A DNA stretch of 64,000 bases from Hymenobacter sp. UV11 (lineage in GTDB: Bacteria > Bacteroidota > Bacteroidia > Cytophagales > Hymenobacteraceae): NCBI RefSeq assembly GCF_004684095.1, contig NZ_SRII01000001.1, positions 124,001 to 188,000 on the forward strand. Direction: 5' to 3'. Both the position numbers and the translations under genes were made by a program. Shown piece after piece: positions 26,247 to 34,037 of this stretch (within the stretch, counting starts at the first letter, position 1; each line of letters starts with the position of its first letter). The notes beneath the pieces were generated by a model, which was not told the DNA's origin, did no database searches, and worked only from the letters and a program-made list of their open reading frames with translations.

Positions 26247-26358
26247 AAAAAAGAACGTCATGCTGAGCTTGCCGAAGCATCTCTGCCGCATCGTTGGATT
26301 TAATGACCTAACGATTCGAGCGAGATGCTTCGGCAAGCTCAGCATGACGTTCTTTTTT
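26247..26358. repeat. Long palindrome, family A, copy 5
   Basis: 37-bp perfect arms (26247-26283 and 26322-26358) begin AAAAAAGAACGTCATGCTGA and end GAAGCATCTC. The right arm contains the likely start codon and first codons of the next gene (ATG at 26344). Poly-A/T ends would let it act as a terminator for ccmE. Confidence 0.92.
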
Positions 26359-27420
26359 ATTCTAAGTGTGACAATAGCCCACGCCCAGGCACCCAACGAC
26401 AACATCGAAAACCGCCGGGTGCTGCGCACCGACGAAACCATCACCTCCAGCACCGTGGGCTGCACGGTGCAGCGCAGCTGCGTAGATGAGCGCCTCACCG
26501 GCAAGTGCATCGAGTACCACAACGACCAGTGGTTTGAGTTTCGGCCGGCGGTGGCAGGCACGTACTACGTGAATATTGGCGGGCAGCGCTGCCGCGACGT
26601 GCGCGGCGTGCAGCTAGTAGTGCTCACGGGCACGCCCTGCCAGCCGGCCACGTACCGCATTCTATCATGCACCTCGCTCGGCACGCAAGACGACCTGTTT
26701 GTGCCGCTGCCCAGCCTGCGAGCCGGTCAGTCCTACCTGCTTGATGTGGATGGTTACCTCAAGGACTACTGCACTTTTACACTGCAAGTGAGTGGGCAGG
26801 CGCGTGGGCTGCCGGTGGTGCCCGCGCCCGCCGTGCCGCAAAGCCTGCCTGCCAGGAGCCGGGTAGTAACCCTGAGCTGGCAGGTGCCCGATTCGCTGGC
26901 CGCCGCCCGCTCCTGCCGGGTGCTGCGCCGTGAGGTGCACGAGTTTCGGGCCCGCGAGATCCGGCGCGAGCCGCTGGCTATCAATACCTACGGCCAGCGC
27001 CGCGCCGCCTACACCCTCACCGATACCCTGCCCGGCCCTGGCCAGTACCTCTACCAGATAGTGGCCGTGGGCGAGCCCACCGACGGCCCGCCCACGCTGC
27101 TGCGGCAGCAGTGGCTGGCGTATAGCCAGCTGCGGCCCCTCATGCCGGGGGCGGTGGCCGTGGGCGAGGTCTTCCTGACCTTGCCGCTGGCGCGCTACCC
27201 CCGCCGGGCGCAGCTGGCCATCGTTATCAGCAACCCCGAAACCGGGCAGGTGCTGCGCCGGCTGCCGCTAACCGTGACTACCCCCAGCCAAGGGCGCCTG
27301 TATGCCCAGCCCTGGCTCAACGCGGGCCTGCGGCAAGTGGCGGTGGCTATTACCTGCTACCCGCCGCGCGGGGCCGCCTATACCGAGCACCTGCTGCTAC
27401 CCCTGGCCGCCGGGCAGTAA
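26344..27420 (+). CDS. Cys-rich exported protein of unknown function
   Basis: I do not recognise this family. From the ATG at 26344 it is 358 residues with a short signal peptide (MTFFFILSVTIAHAQ) whose first codons lie in a palindrome arm. An alternative ATG at 26260 would translate the whole palindrome. Residues 20-150 hold eight cysteines (for example GCTVQRSC, GKCIEYHND, RCRDV, PCQPATYRILSC, DYCTFTL), consistent with a disulfide-bonded beta domain. After it comes a fibronectin-like segment (VVTLSWQVPDSLAAARSC, GQYLYQIVAVGEP), then a Pro/Leu-rich tail. It may be linked to ccmE by position only. Confidence 0.72.
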   Translation: MTFFFILSVTIAHAQAPNDNIENRRVLRTDETITSSTVGCTVQRSCVDERLTGKCIEYHNDQWFEFRPAVAGTYYVNIGGQRCRDVRGVQLVVLTGTPCQPATYRILSCTSLGTQDDLFVPLPSLRAGQSYLLDVDGYLKDYCTFTLQVSGQARGLPVVPAPAVPQSLPARSRVVTLSWQVPDSLAAARSCRVLRREVHEFRAREIRREPLAINTYGQRRAAYTLTDTLPGPGQYLYQIVAVGEPTDGPPTLLRQQWLAYSQLRPLMPGAVAVGEVFLTLPLARYPRRAQLAIVISNPETGQVLRRLPLTVTTPSQGRLYAQPWLNAGLRQVAVAITCYPPRGAAYTEHLLLPLAAGQ

Positions 27421-27455
27421 GTAGCCGGGTAGGGACTACGAATTTTCCTGGCTTA

Positions 27456-27463
27456 TAACTTTG
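27456..27463 (+). promoter_or_regulatory. Possible -7 promoter element (TAACTTTG)
   Basis: TAACTTTG matches TAnnTTTG 163 bases before the LytTR regulator. The long A/T-rich stretch between them shows no gene, so this would give a leader of about 160 bases if used. Confidence 0.4.
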
Positions 27464-27626
27464 GGTAGTTGGAGTTGGTAGTAAGGGGGTTAAGCGGAAA
27501 ATAAAGTTCGCTCGGCGGCTTGCTGATAGCTTGCAGACTTCAGGCTAGGCGCGGTAGCGCTATGAGTTTAGCGACTATCTTTCAGGCTGTTTTGAATGCT
27601 ATTGGGTTTCTTTTCTCTATTCTTCT

Positions 27627-28391
27627 ATGATTACTGCTACTCCTACTCCTGAAACTCCCTTATCTCCGCTGGCCTGCGTGGTGGTGGACGATAATGAGAT
27701 GAGCCGACTGATGCTGGAACACTACGTTGACATCACCGAAGGGCTGGAGCTGGCTGGGGCGTTTGCCGATGGGGTAGCCTGCCTGAACTACTTCCGCACC
27801 GGCGGCACCGCCGACATTCTGCTGCTCGATATCAATATGCCCAAGCTCACGGGCCTGGACCTGGTACGCATTCTGCCCGAGCCGCTGCCCGAGGTAGTGC
27901 TCGTGACGTCGCACCGCGACTACGCCGTTGATGCCTTCGAGCTGCAAGTGGCTGACTACTTGGTGAAGCCGCTCGACTACGCCCGCTTCATTCGTACCGT
28001 TGACCGCATTCGAAGCAAGCGCGTGGCCCTACCCCCCCCCGCGGCCCCCGACGCCGCGCCCATGTTCAACGCCGATGGCAACAGCCTGTTTCTGAAAATA
28101 AATAACCGCCTCACCCGCGTCAACTTCGATGAGGTGCTCTACATCGAGGCCATGTCCATGTACTCGGTGCTAGTAACGCCCAAGCACAAGCATATCCTCT
28201 ACGCCACGCTCAAAACCCTGGAAGAGAAGCTGCCCTTTGCGCACTTCATGCGGGTGCACCGCTCCTACATGGTGAACACCCAGTGCATTGAGGCCGTAGA
28301 AGATAACCAGCTGCAACTACCTGGTGGCCATACCATTCCGGTAGCCAAAGCTTATCAGGAATCCTTTTTTCGCCGGTTGCGGGGCATCTAG
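27627..28391 (+). CDS. LytTR-family response regulator
   Basis: This is a 254-residue two-component regulator. The receiver domain (about 16-130) has the acidic pair D21-D22, phosphoacceptor D68 in LLLDINMP, a TSH switch (VVLVTSHRDYAV) and lysine in VADYLVKPLDY. The C-terminal LytTR DNA-binding domain (about 150-254) shows RVNFDEVLYIEAMSMYSV, FMRVHRSYMVN and PGGHTIPVAKAY. It would bind direct repeats at target promoters. It ends 23 bases from the end of the histidine kinase on the opposite strand; their pairing is plausible but unproven. The iterated 11-mer at 28027 encodes the LPPP of the interdomain linker. Confidence 0.92.
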   Translation: MITATPTPETPLSPLACVVVDDNEMSRLMLEHYVDITEGLELAGAFADGVACLNYFRTGGTADILLLDINMPKLTGLDLVRILPEPLPEVVLVTSHRDYAVDAFELQVADYLVKPLDYARFIRTVDRIRSKRVALPPPAAPDAAPMFNADGNSLFLKINNRLTRVNFDEVLYIEAMSMYSVLVTPKHKHILYATLKTLEEKLPFAHFMRVHRSYMVNTQCIEAVEDNQLQLPGGHTIPVAKAYQESFFRRLRGI

Positions 28392-28414
28392 CGCCGCGCT
28401 ACTTGCCGCTTGGT

Positions 28415-31192
28415 TTACTTAGCCGCTTGCTGCTTGGCCAGCTCGGCGGGCAGCTCGCGCAGGGTGGCCTCCACGGCGGCCAGCAGCTGGGCCACGGCCG
28501 TCTGGCGCAGGGGGGCGTCGGGGGCGGGTAGCTGCACGGGGGCCTTTTCCAGGGTATGCACCGGGGCCAGGGCGCCCGCTATGTTCAGGGTAATAAGATT
28601 GGGCTTGATGTGGTGCACCAGCTCGGCCACGGTAGCCCAGTCGTGAGCGGCGGCGGCGGCGCGCAGGCGCTCCAGGTTGGGCGGCGTGTGCTTTAAGAAT
28701 GACTGCACCATGCCCGCCACGAAGGCCCGGTTGCCACGCGCCTCCTGCCGCAGGTGGCTGAGGTTGTAAAGGGGGGTAAGAGCCGGCGCGGCCGGCCGGC
28801 GCAGCAGCGCCACCAGCTTGGCATACAGCTGCTCTTCGGCAAAAGGCTTGGCCAGGTAGTCGTCGAGGCCAGCGGCCAGGTACTGCTCATTCTCCTGGCG
28901 GAATGCGTTGGCCGTGAGGGCCAGAACGGGCGTGGCAGCTCGCACGGGGTCGGGGTGCTGGCGCAGGTGCCGGGTCACGTCCAGCCCACTCATGCCGGGC
29001 ATCTGAATGTCCATGAGCACGATGTCGTAAGCATGCTGTTCGAGTAGGTGCCAGGCCGTGGGGCCATCCTCAGCTTCATCTACCAGCATGCCCCACTGCA
29101 GCAAGTGCAGGCGCGCCACGGTGCGGTTCACGGGGTTGTCCTCGGCCAGTAGTGCCCGGCAGTCCGCCAGCAGCCCGCTATCGGTGGCCAGCAGGGGGGT
29201 AGGGGGGGGCGCCGTAGTGCGCGTAAGCGGCAGCGAAAACGAGAACGTGCTGCCCTTGCCCAGAGTGCTGGTGACGGCCAGCTCGCCGCCCAGCTGCGTC
29301 ACCAGCGCCCGGCTGATGCTCAGGCCCAGGCCCGTGCCGCCGTAGCGCCGGCTGGTGTCGGCATGGGCCTGGGTAAAGCTTTCGAAGATGCGACCCAGCG
29401 CGTCGGCTTCGATGCCCACTCCCGAGTCCTCTACCTCGAAGCGCACGTGCAATTCGGCCTCGGTATCGGCCACCAGGTAGCTGCGCAGGCAGATGCGCCC
29501 GCTGGTGGTAAACTTAATAGCGTTGCTGAGCAGGTTGAGCAGCACCTGGTTGAGCCGAAACGGGTCGCTGAGCACCCACGGCTCATCGGGGCTGGTGAAG
29601 GGCTCGATAACGAAGCCCAGGCCTTTGTCCTGCGCCTCCAGGGCCAGCGGCGCCACGGCCTGCTGCACCGCCTCGTGCAGGTGAAACATGGTGCGCTCCA
29701 GGGCTAGCTTACCGGCCTGAATCTTCGACACGTCGAGCACGTCGTTCAGCACGCCCAGCAAGTGGGTGCCCGAGCTGCGAATGGAGCGCACAAACTCCTG
29801 CTGCTGCGTACTGAGGGCAGTTTTGGCCAGCAAGGCCGCCATGCCCAGCACGCCGCTCATGGGCGTGCGAATCTCGTGGCTCATAATGGCCAGGAAGTTT
29901 TCGCGGGCCTGCACGGCCTCTTCGGCCGCTAGCTTGGCCGCCTTCAGGGCCGTGATGTCGGTGCTCACGCTCAGCACCTGCACCGCGCCATCGGGCCGCA
30001 CCAGGGGGCGCTTCACGCTATAAAACCAGCGCTGCTCCCCCGTGGGCAGGGTGCATGCTTCTTCGGCCTGCACTTCCTCGTTTGTCGTCAGCACCTGGGC
30101 ATTCACGGCGGCTTGCTTGGCGGCCTCGCACTTTTTGCGCAGTCGCACGGCCTCACTGGCGGGCAACTGCCTAGCTTCTTCTTCCAGCTGTAGCTGCGCC
30201 TGGTTGCCAAAGATGAGGGCGCCATCTGCATCGCGCACATACACCGGGTTGGGGCCGGTGTTGAGCATGTGCTGCATAAACTCCTGGTGCTCGCGCCGGG
30301 CCAGCTCGCTGCGCTGGCTGCGCTCCTCAGCCTGCACGCGGGCCGTCACGTCGAGGCCGCAGCCCAGCATGTAGGGTTGCCCCGGCGCCGCCCCCGAAAG
30401 CAAGGTGAAGTGGCGCTGATGATACACTGGCCCGTCGGCTGTGGGCGTGCAGTCATCCCAAAAAACGGGCTCGGTGCTCACCTTCGCCAGCTCAAACATG
30501 CGGTCGCGCTGCTGGGCCAGCTCCATCGGAAAGCCGAAGCGCTGGCAGTACTCCTCCAGGGTGCGGCCCAGCAGCCAGGCGCGGTGGGCTGGGTCGGGCA
30601 CGGCCTGGGGGTTGGCATACAGATAGTGGCGCTGCTCATCAAGCACCACAATCTCTACCGGCACCTCGTCGAGTAGCGTTTCGTAGAAGGTGCGCTGGGC
30701 GTCGAGCTGGGCCAGGGCCCGGTGCTGGGCCGTCAGGTCGCGGTAGCTTAGCAGCCAGCCGGCTTCTGTGCCTAGCTGCACGGCGCGCACGTCGCGCTCC
30801 AGCAGGCGGCCGTCGGCCAGCCGCAGCAGGCCCTTGCCAGCGTCGCACGTCATAGCCTGCGTGTTTTCGGCATCATAGGCAGCGGGGTCGGCCATGCACT
30901 CGCGGGCCCGCGCTATCAGCTCTATGAGCGAGCGGCCTACCCACTGGCTGGCTGGCTGCGGCAGGTTGAAGAGCTGGCCGGCCTGGTCGTTAATCAGCAC
31001 CACTTGGTGGTTGGCCCCAACCAGTATCATGCCCTCGTTCAGGTTACCTGTGAGCGCCGTAAGATGCTGGCGCGCCTGGGCCGCTTCGGCGCGGGCCTGG
31101 CGTAGCTCCTGCTCCAGCGCAGCCAGGCGGCCGGGAGTAGAAGCCAGCGAAGGCTCGGTAGCTGCAAAGGATAGGGAACCGGAAGTGGGCAT
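28415..31192 (-). CDS. Hybrid sensor histidine kinase (PAS-HisKA-HATPase-REC-HPt)
   Basis: This is a 925-residue cytoplasmic hybrid kinase with no membrane helices visible. Order: an N-terminal coiled coil (ALEQELRQARAEAAQA), then about three PAS domains (40-155, 165-285, 305-420). HisKA follows with His439 in IMSHEIRTPMSG. The HATPase has NLLSNAIKF, FEVEDSGVGI and GGTGLGLSI. A receiver domain has Asp728 in VLMDIQMPGMSG and Lys in DYLAKPF. A C-terminal HPt domain has His860 and Lys863 in VHHIKPN. Such phosphorelay kinases sense cytoplasmic redox or ligand signals through PAS. It ends tail-to-tail with the LytTR regulator, and its start diverges from ccmF. Confidence 0.94.
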   Translation of the reverse strand: MPTSGSLSFAATEPSLASTPGRLAALEQELRQARAEAAQARQHLTALTGNLNEGMILVGANHQVVLINDQAGQLFNLPQPASQWVGRSLIELIARARECMADPAAYDAENTQAMTCDAGKGLLRLADGRLLERDVRAVQLGTEAGWLLSYRDLTAQHRALAQLDAQRTFYETLLDEVPVEIVVLDEQRHYLYANPQAVPDPAHRAWLLGRTLEEYCQRFGFPMELAQQRDRMFELAKVSTEPVFWDDCTPTADGPVYHQRHFTLLSGAAPGQPYMLGCGLDVTARVQAEERSQRSELARREHQEFMQHMLNTGPNPVYVRDADGALIFGNQAQLQLEEEARQLPASEAVRLRKKCEAAKQAAVNAQVLTTNEEVQAEEACTLPTGEQRWFYSVKRPLVRPDGAVQVLSVSTDITALKAAKLAAEEAVQARENFLAIMSHEIRTPMSGVLGMAALLAKTALSTQQQEFVRSIRSSGTHLLGVLNDVLDVSKIQAGKLALERTMFHLHEAVQQAVAPLALEAQDKGLGFVIEPFTSPDEPWVLSDPFRLNQVLLNLLSNAIKFTTSGRICLRSYLVADTEAELHVRFEVEDSGVGIEADALGRIFESFTQAHADTSRRYGGTGLGLSISRALVTQLGGELAVTSTLGKGSTFSFSLPLTRTTAPPPTPLLATDSGLLADCRALLAEDNPVNRTVARLHLLQWGMLVDEAEDGPTAWHLLEQHAYDIVLMDIQMPGMSGLDVTRHLRQHPDPVRAATPVLALTANAFRQENEQYLAAGLDDYLAKPFAEEQLYAKLVALLRRPAAPALTPLYNLSHLRQEARGNRAFVAGMVQSFLKHTPPNLERLRAAAAAHDWATVAELVHHIKPNLITLNIAGALAPVHTLEKAPVQLPAPDAPLRQTAVAQLLAAVEATLRELPAELAKQQAAK

Positions 31193-31290
31193 GGAGTGTA
31201 GAAACTAACCGGCCTTGAAGGTAAACAAAAAGCCGGCCACTTGGTCGTAAACGGTTGCTTGTTTGCTACCCCTACCCGCCCGCTAGGCGG

Positions 31291-31298
31291 TACCTTTG
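31291..31298 (+). promoter_or_regulatory. -7 promoter element (TACCTTTG) of ccmF
   Basis: TACCTTTG ends 19 bases before the ccmF GTG, with a TTTG at 31262-31265 as a possible -33 part (25-base spacer). Confidence 0.55.
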
Positions 31299-31317
31299 CC
31301 AAAAAAACAGTTAGCTC

Positions 31318-33912
31318 GTGAATTTATTTATCGGAAACCTCGGTCAGGCCAGCGTTATCGTGGCCTTCGTGGCGGCGGCGGTGGCTGCTTACGGCTACTT
31401 TCAGGCGGCCCGCGGCCGGGCGCTGGGCCAGGCTGATGCCAGCTGGCTGCGGCTGGCGCGGGGCGCGTTTTTCGCGCACGGCGCGGCGGTGCTGCTGGTA
31501 GTGGGCTGTTTGTTCAACATCATCTACCTGCACCGCTACGAGTACTACTACGCTTGGTCGCACTCCAGCAACCACCTGCCGGTGCAGTACATGATTTCCT
31601 GCTTCTGGGAGGCTCAGGAGGGCAGCTTTCTGCTCTGGATATTCTGGCACGTGGTTATCGGCCTGGGTATCATGAAGTTTAATAAGCAATGGGAAGCGCC
31701 CGTGCTGGCCATATTTGCCACGGTGCAAACCTTCCTGGTGAGCATGATTCTGGGCGTGGTAGTGGCTGGCGTGAAGATTGGCTCGTCGCCCTTCATGCTG
31801 CTGCGCGACTTCCTGGTGGACCTGCCGGTGTGGAAAACCCAGCCCGACTTCGTGCCCAAGGACGGCATGGGCCTCAACGCGCTGCTCCAGAACTACTGGA
31901 TGGTGATTCACCCGCCTACCCTCTTCCTGGGCTTTGCCCTCACGCTGGTGCCGTTTGCATTTGCCATGGCGGGCCTCTGGAAAAAGGAGTTGACGACCTG
32001 GGTAAAGCCCGCCCTCCCCTGGACCGCCCTGGGCGGCGCGGTGCTGGGCGTGGGCATCATGATGGGCGCCTACTGGGCCTACGAAACCCTGAACTTCGGC
32101 GGCTTCTGGAACTGGGACCCGGTGGAAAATGCCGTATTTATTCCTTGGCTGGTGCTCATTGCGGCCCTGCACGGCATGGTGCTGTGGCAGCGGCGGCGCA
32201 CCGGCCTGCGCACGGCCTACGCGCTGGTAGTGGCCACGTTTGTGCTCATCCTCTACGCCACGTTTCTCACCCGCAGCGGCGTGCTGGGCAACGCCTCGGT
32301 GCACTCGTTTACGGACCTGGGCCTGTCGGGCCAACTCATTATTTACCTGGCGTTCTTCGCCGTGGGCGCCATCGCGCTGCTGGCCTACCGCTGGAAATCC
32401 ATTCCGATTTCGGAAAAAGAATTGACGGCCTACAGCCCCGAGCTATGGGTTTTTGTGGGCGCCACGGTGCTGTGCCTGGCGGCGTTCCAAGTGGTGGCTA
32501 CCACCAGCATTCCGGTGTATAATGCCTTCCTAGGCTTCATCGGCATCAAGTCGAACCTGGCCTTGCCCGCCGACCAGATTCAGCACTACACCCGCATTCA
32601 GCTGTGGACGGGCGTGCTCATCGGCTTCCTGTCAGGCATTGGGCAGGTGATGTGGTGGCAGCGCAACGATAAGCACACCGTGGTGGAGGCGCTTGCAACC
32701 CCCACCATGCTAGCCCTGCTGGGCACGGCGCTAGTGGTGCTGCTCACGCGCTACTTCGGCCATGCTATGTCGGGGCCCTACGTGGCGCTGCTGCTGGCGG
32801 GCTTGTTCGGCATTCTGACCAACGCCAGCACCCTGTTTGGGCTGTGGCGGCGCAAGGTGGCGCTCTCGGGCGGGGCGGTGGCTCACTTGGGCATTGCCCT
32901 CATGCTGCTTGGCATTCTGGGCTCGGCGGGTTATTCCAATACCATCTCGCGCAACGTGAGCGGCAAGCTCATCTCGCGCGATATGAACGACAAAGACAAC
33001 GAGGAGAACGTGCTGCTGTGGCGCAACGAAACCGGTGCTATGAACGGCTACGACGTGACCTACACCGGCCAGTACCTCGAAGTGCCCGGCGTGCCCGACT
33101 ATATCAATACCACCCTGCTCTACCGCACCGACGACGAGTATAAGGCCGTGGCCCGCGCCGAAATCAAGGGTGAGGACCAGACGTATTACCATACCGGCGA
33201 TACGCTCACCATCCGGCCCGAAAACACGTATTATCGCGTGGAGTACAAGGACAAAAAGACGGGCCAGCAATTCACGCTCTATCCCCGCGCCCAGGTCAAT
33301 GAGGAGATGGGCGGCCTACTGGCTTCACCGGCCTTGCAGCGTTTCTGGGACCATGACATCTACTCGCACATCTCCTCAGTGCCCGACCCGCGCAAGGAGA
33401 TTCCGTGGAGCGCCGCCATCCCGCACGAGCTGAGCGTGGGCGATACGCTGTTTCTGAACGACTACTTCGCCGTGTTCCGGGCCATTGAGCAGGCGCACGA
33501 GGTACCGGGCATTAAGCTGCTGCCCGGCGACATTGCCCTGCAAGCCGACATGATTATCACCGGCGAGAAGGGCCGCCAGTACCACGCGCACCCCGTGTTT
33601 TTGCTGCGCGACCGCGAGGTGGGCCACGTACCCGAAATCATTGAAGACCTGGGCCTCAAGCTCACCCTCGACCAGATTGACCCGGTGAAGGGCAAGTTTA
33701 CTTTCGCCATCGCCACCACCGGCAAGGACTATATTATCCTCAAAGCCACCGAAAAGCCCTTTATCAACCTGCTCTGGGGTGGCACGCTGCTCATGGGCTT
33801 TGGCCTGGTGCTGAGTATGCGCCAGCGCCGCGCTACTCGTGCTGAAGCACCCGCGCCTACCCCCCGCAACACCGGCCGCGCCGGTGCAGTACGCCCGCAG
33901 GCCGTGGCTTAG
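31318..33912 (+). CDS. ccmF: Cytochrome c haem lyase subunit CcmF
   Basis: This is an 864-residue polytopic membrane protein that attaches haem to apocytochrome c. It has about 14-15 hydrophobic helices and the tryptophan-rich haem loop FGGFWNWDPVENA at about 259-271. The histidines flanking the loop are in VIHPPTLFLGF and AALHGM. A large periplasmic domain (about 540-820) precedes the last helix (NLLWGGTLLMGFGLVLSM). Bacterial CcmF is usually about 650 residues; the longer periplasmic domain is typical of Bacteroidota CcmF/CcsA-like proteins as I know them. It is about 5 kb from ccmE, and no ccmG or ccmH follows. Confidence 0.93.
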   Translation: MNLFIGNLGQASVIVAFVAAAVAAYGYFQAARGRALGQADASWLRLARGAFFAHGAAVLLVVGCLFNIIYLHRYEYYYAWSHSSNHLPVQYMISCFWEAQEGSFLLWIFWHVVIGLGIMKFNKQWEAPVLAIFATVQTFLVSMILGVVVAGVKIGSSPFMLLRDFLVDLPVWKTQPDFVPKDGMGLNALLQNYWMVIHPPTLFLGFALTLVPFAFAMAGLWKKELTTWVKPALPWTALGGAVLGVGIMMGAYWAYETLNFGGFWNWDPVENAVFIPWLVLIAALHGMVLWQRRRTGLRTAYALVVATFVLILYATFLTRSGVLGNASVHSFTDLGLSGQLIIYLAFFAVGAIALLAYRWKSIPISEKELTAYSPELWVFVGATVLCLAAFQVVATTSIPVYNAFLGFIGIKSNLALPADQIQHYTRIQLWTGVLIGFLSGIGQVMWWQRNDKHTVVEALATPTMLALLGTALVVLLTRYFGHAMSGPYVALLLAGLFGILTNASTLFGLWRRKVALSGGAVAHLGIALMLLGILGSAGYSNTISRNVSGKLISRDMNDKDNEENVLLWRNETGAMNGYDVTYTGQYLEVPGVPDYINTTLLYRTDDEYKAVARAEIKGEDQTYYHTGDTLTIRPENTYYRVEYKDKKTGQQFTLYPRAQVNEEMGGLLASPALQRFWDHDIYSHISSVPDPRKEIPWSAAIPHELSVGDTLFLNDYFAVFRAIEQAHEVPGIKLLPGDIALQADMIITGEKGRQYHAHPVFLLRDREVGHVPEIIEDLGLKLTLDQIDPVKGKFTFAIATTGKDYIILKATEKPFINLLWGGTLLMGFGLVLSMRQRRATRAEAPAPTPRNTGRAGAVRPQAVA

Positions 33913-33988
33913 TGCAACGAGCAGTACCGGGCGATGGGAACGACCCTACTCGCTACGCTCGCGCACAAACTGAAAAGTTTGCGTTACT

Positions 33989-34020
33989 AAAAAAGGCCGC
34001 CCAATTGGGCGGCCTTTTTT
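33989..34020. terminator. Bidirectional hairpin terminator
   Basis: A perfect 14-bp stem, AAAAAAGGCCGCCC with GGGCGGCCTTTTTT, closes an AATT loop. It has T-tracts on both strands and lies between the convergent ccmF and T9SS adhesin genes, 18 bases from the adhesin stop. Confidence 0.93.
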
Positions 34021-34037
34021 AGTGAATTATGCGGAGC

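Noticed and set aside
7251..26358. CRISPR array interpretation of the repeated elements
   Set aside because: The repeats are single palindromes kilobases apart, not regularly spaced direct repeats with unique spacers, and no cas genes are present.
31324..32334. A 336-codon frame opposite ccmF
   Set aside because: It is low-complexity, rich in His/Gln/Arg, and lies wholly over ccmF helices. It is a composition artefact.
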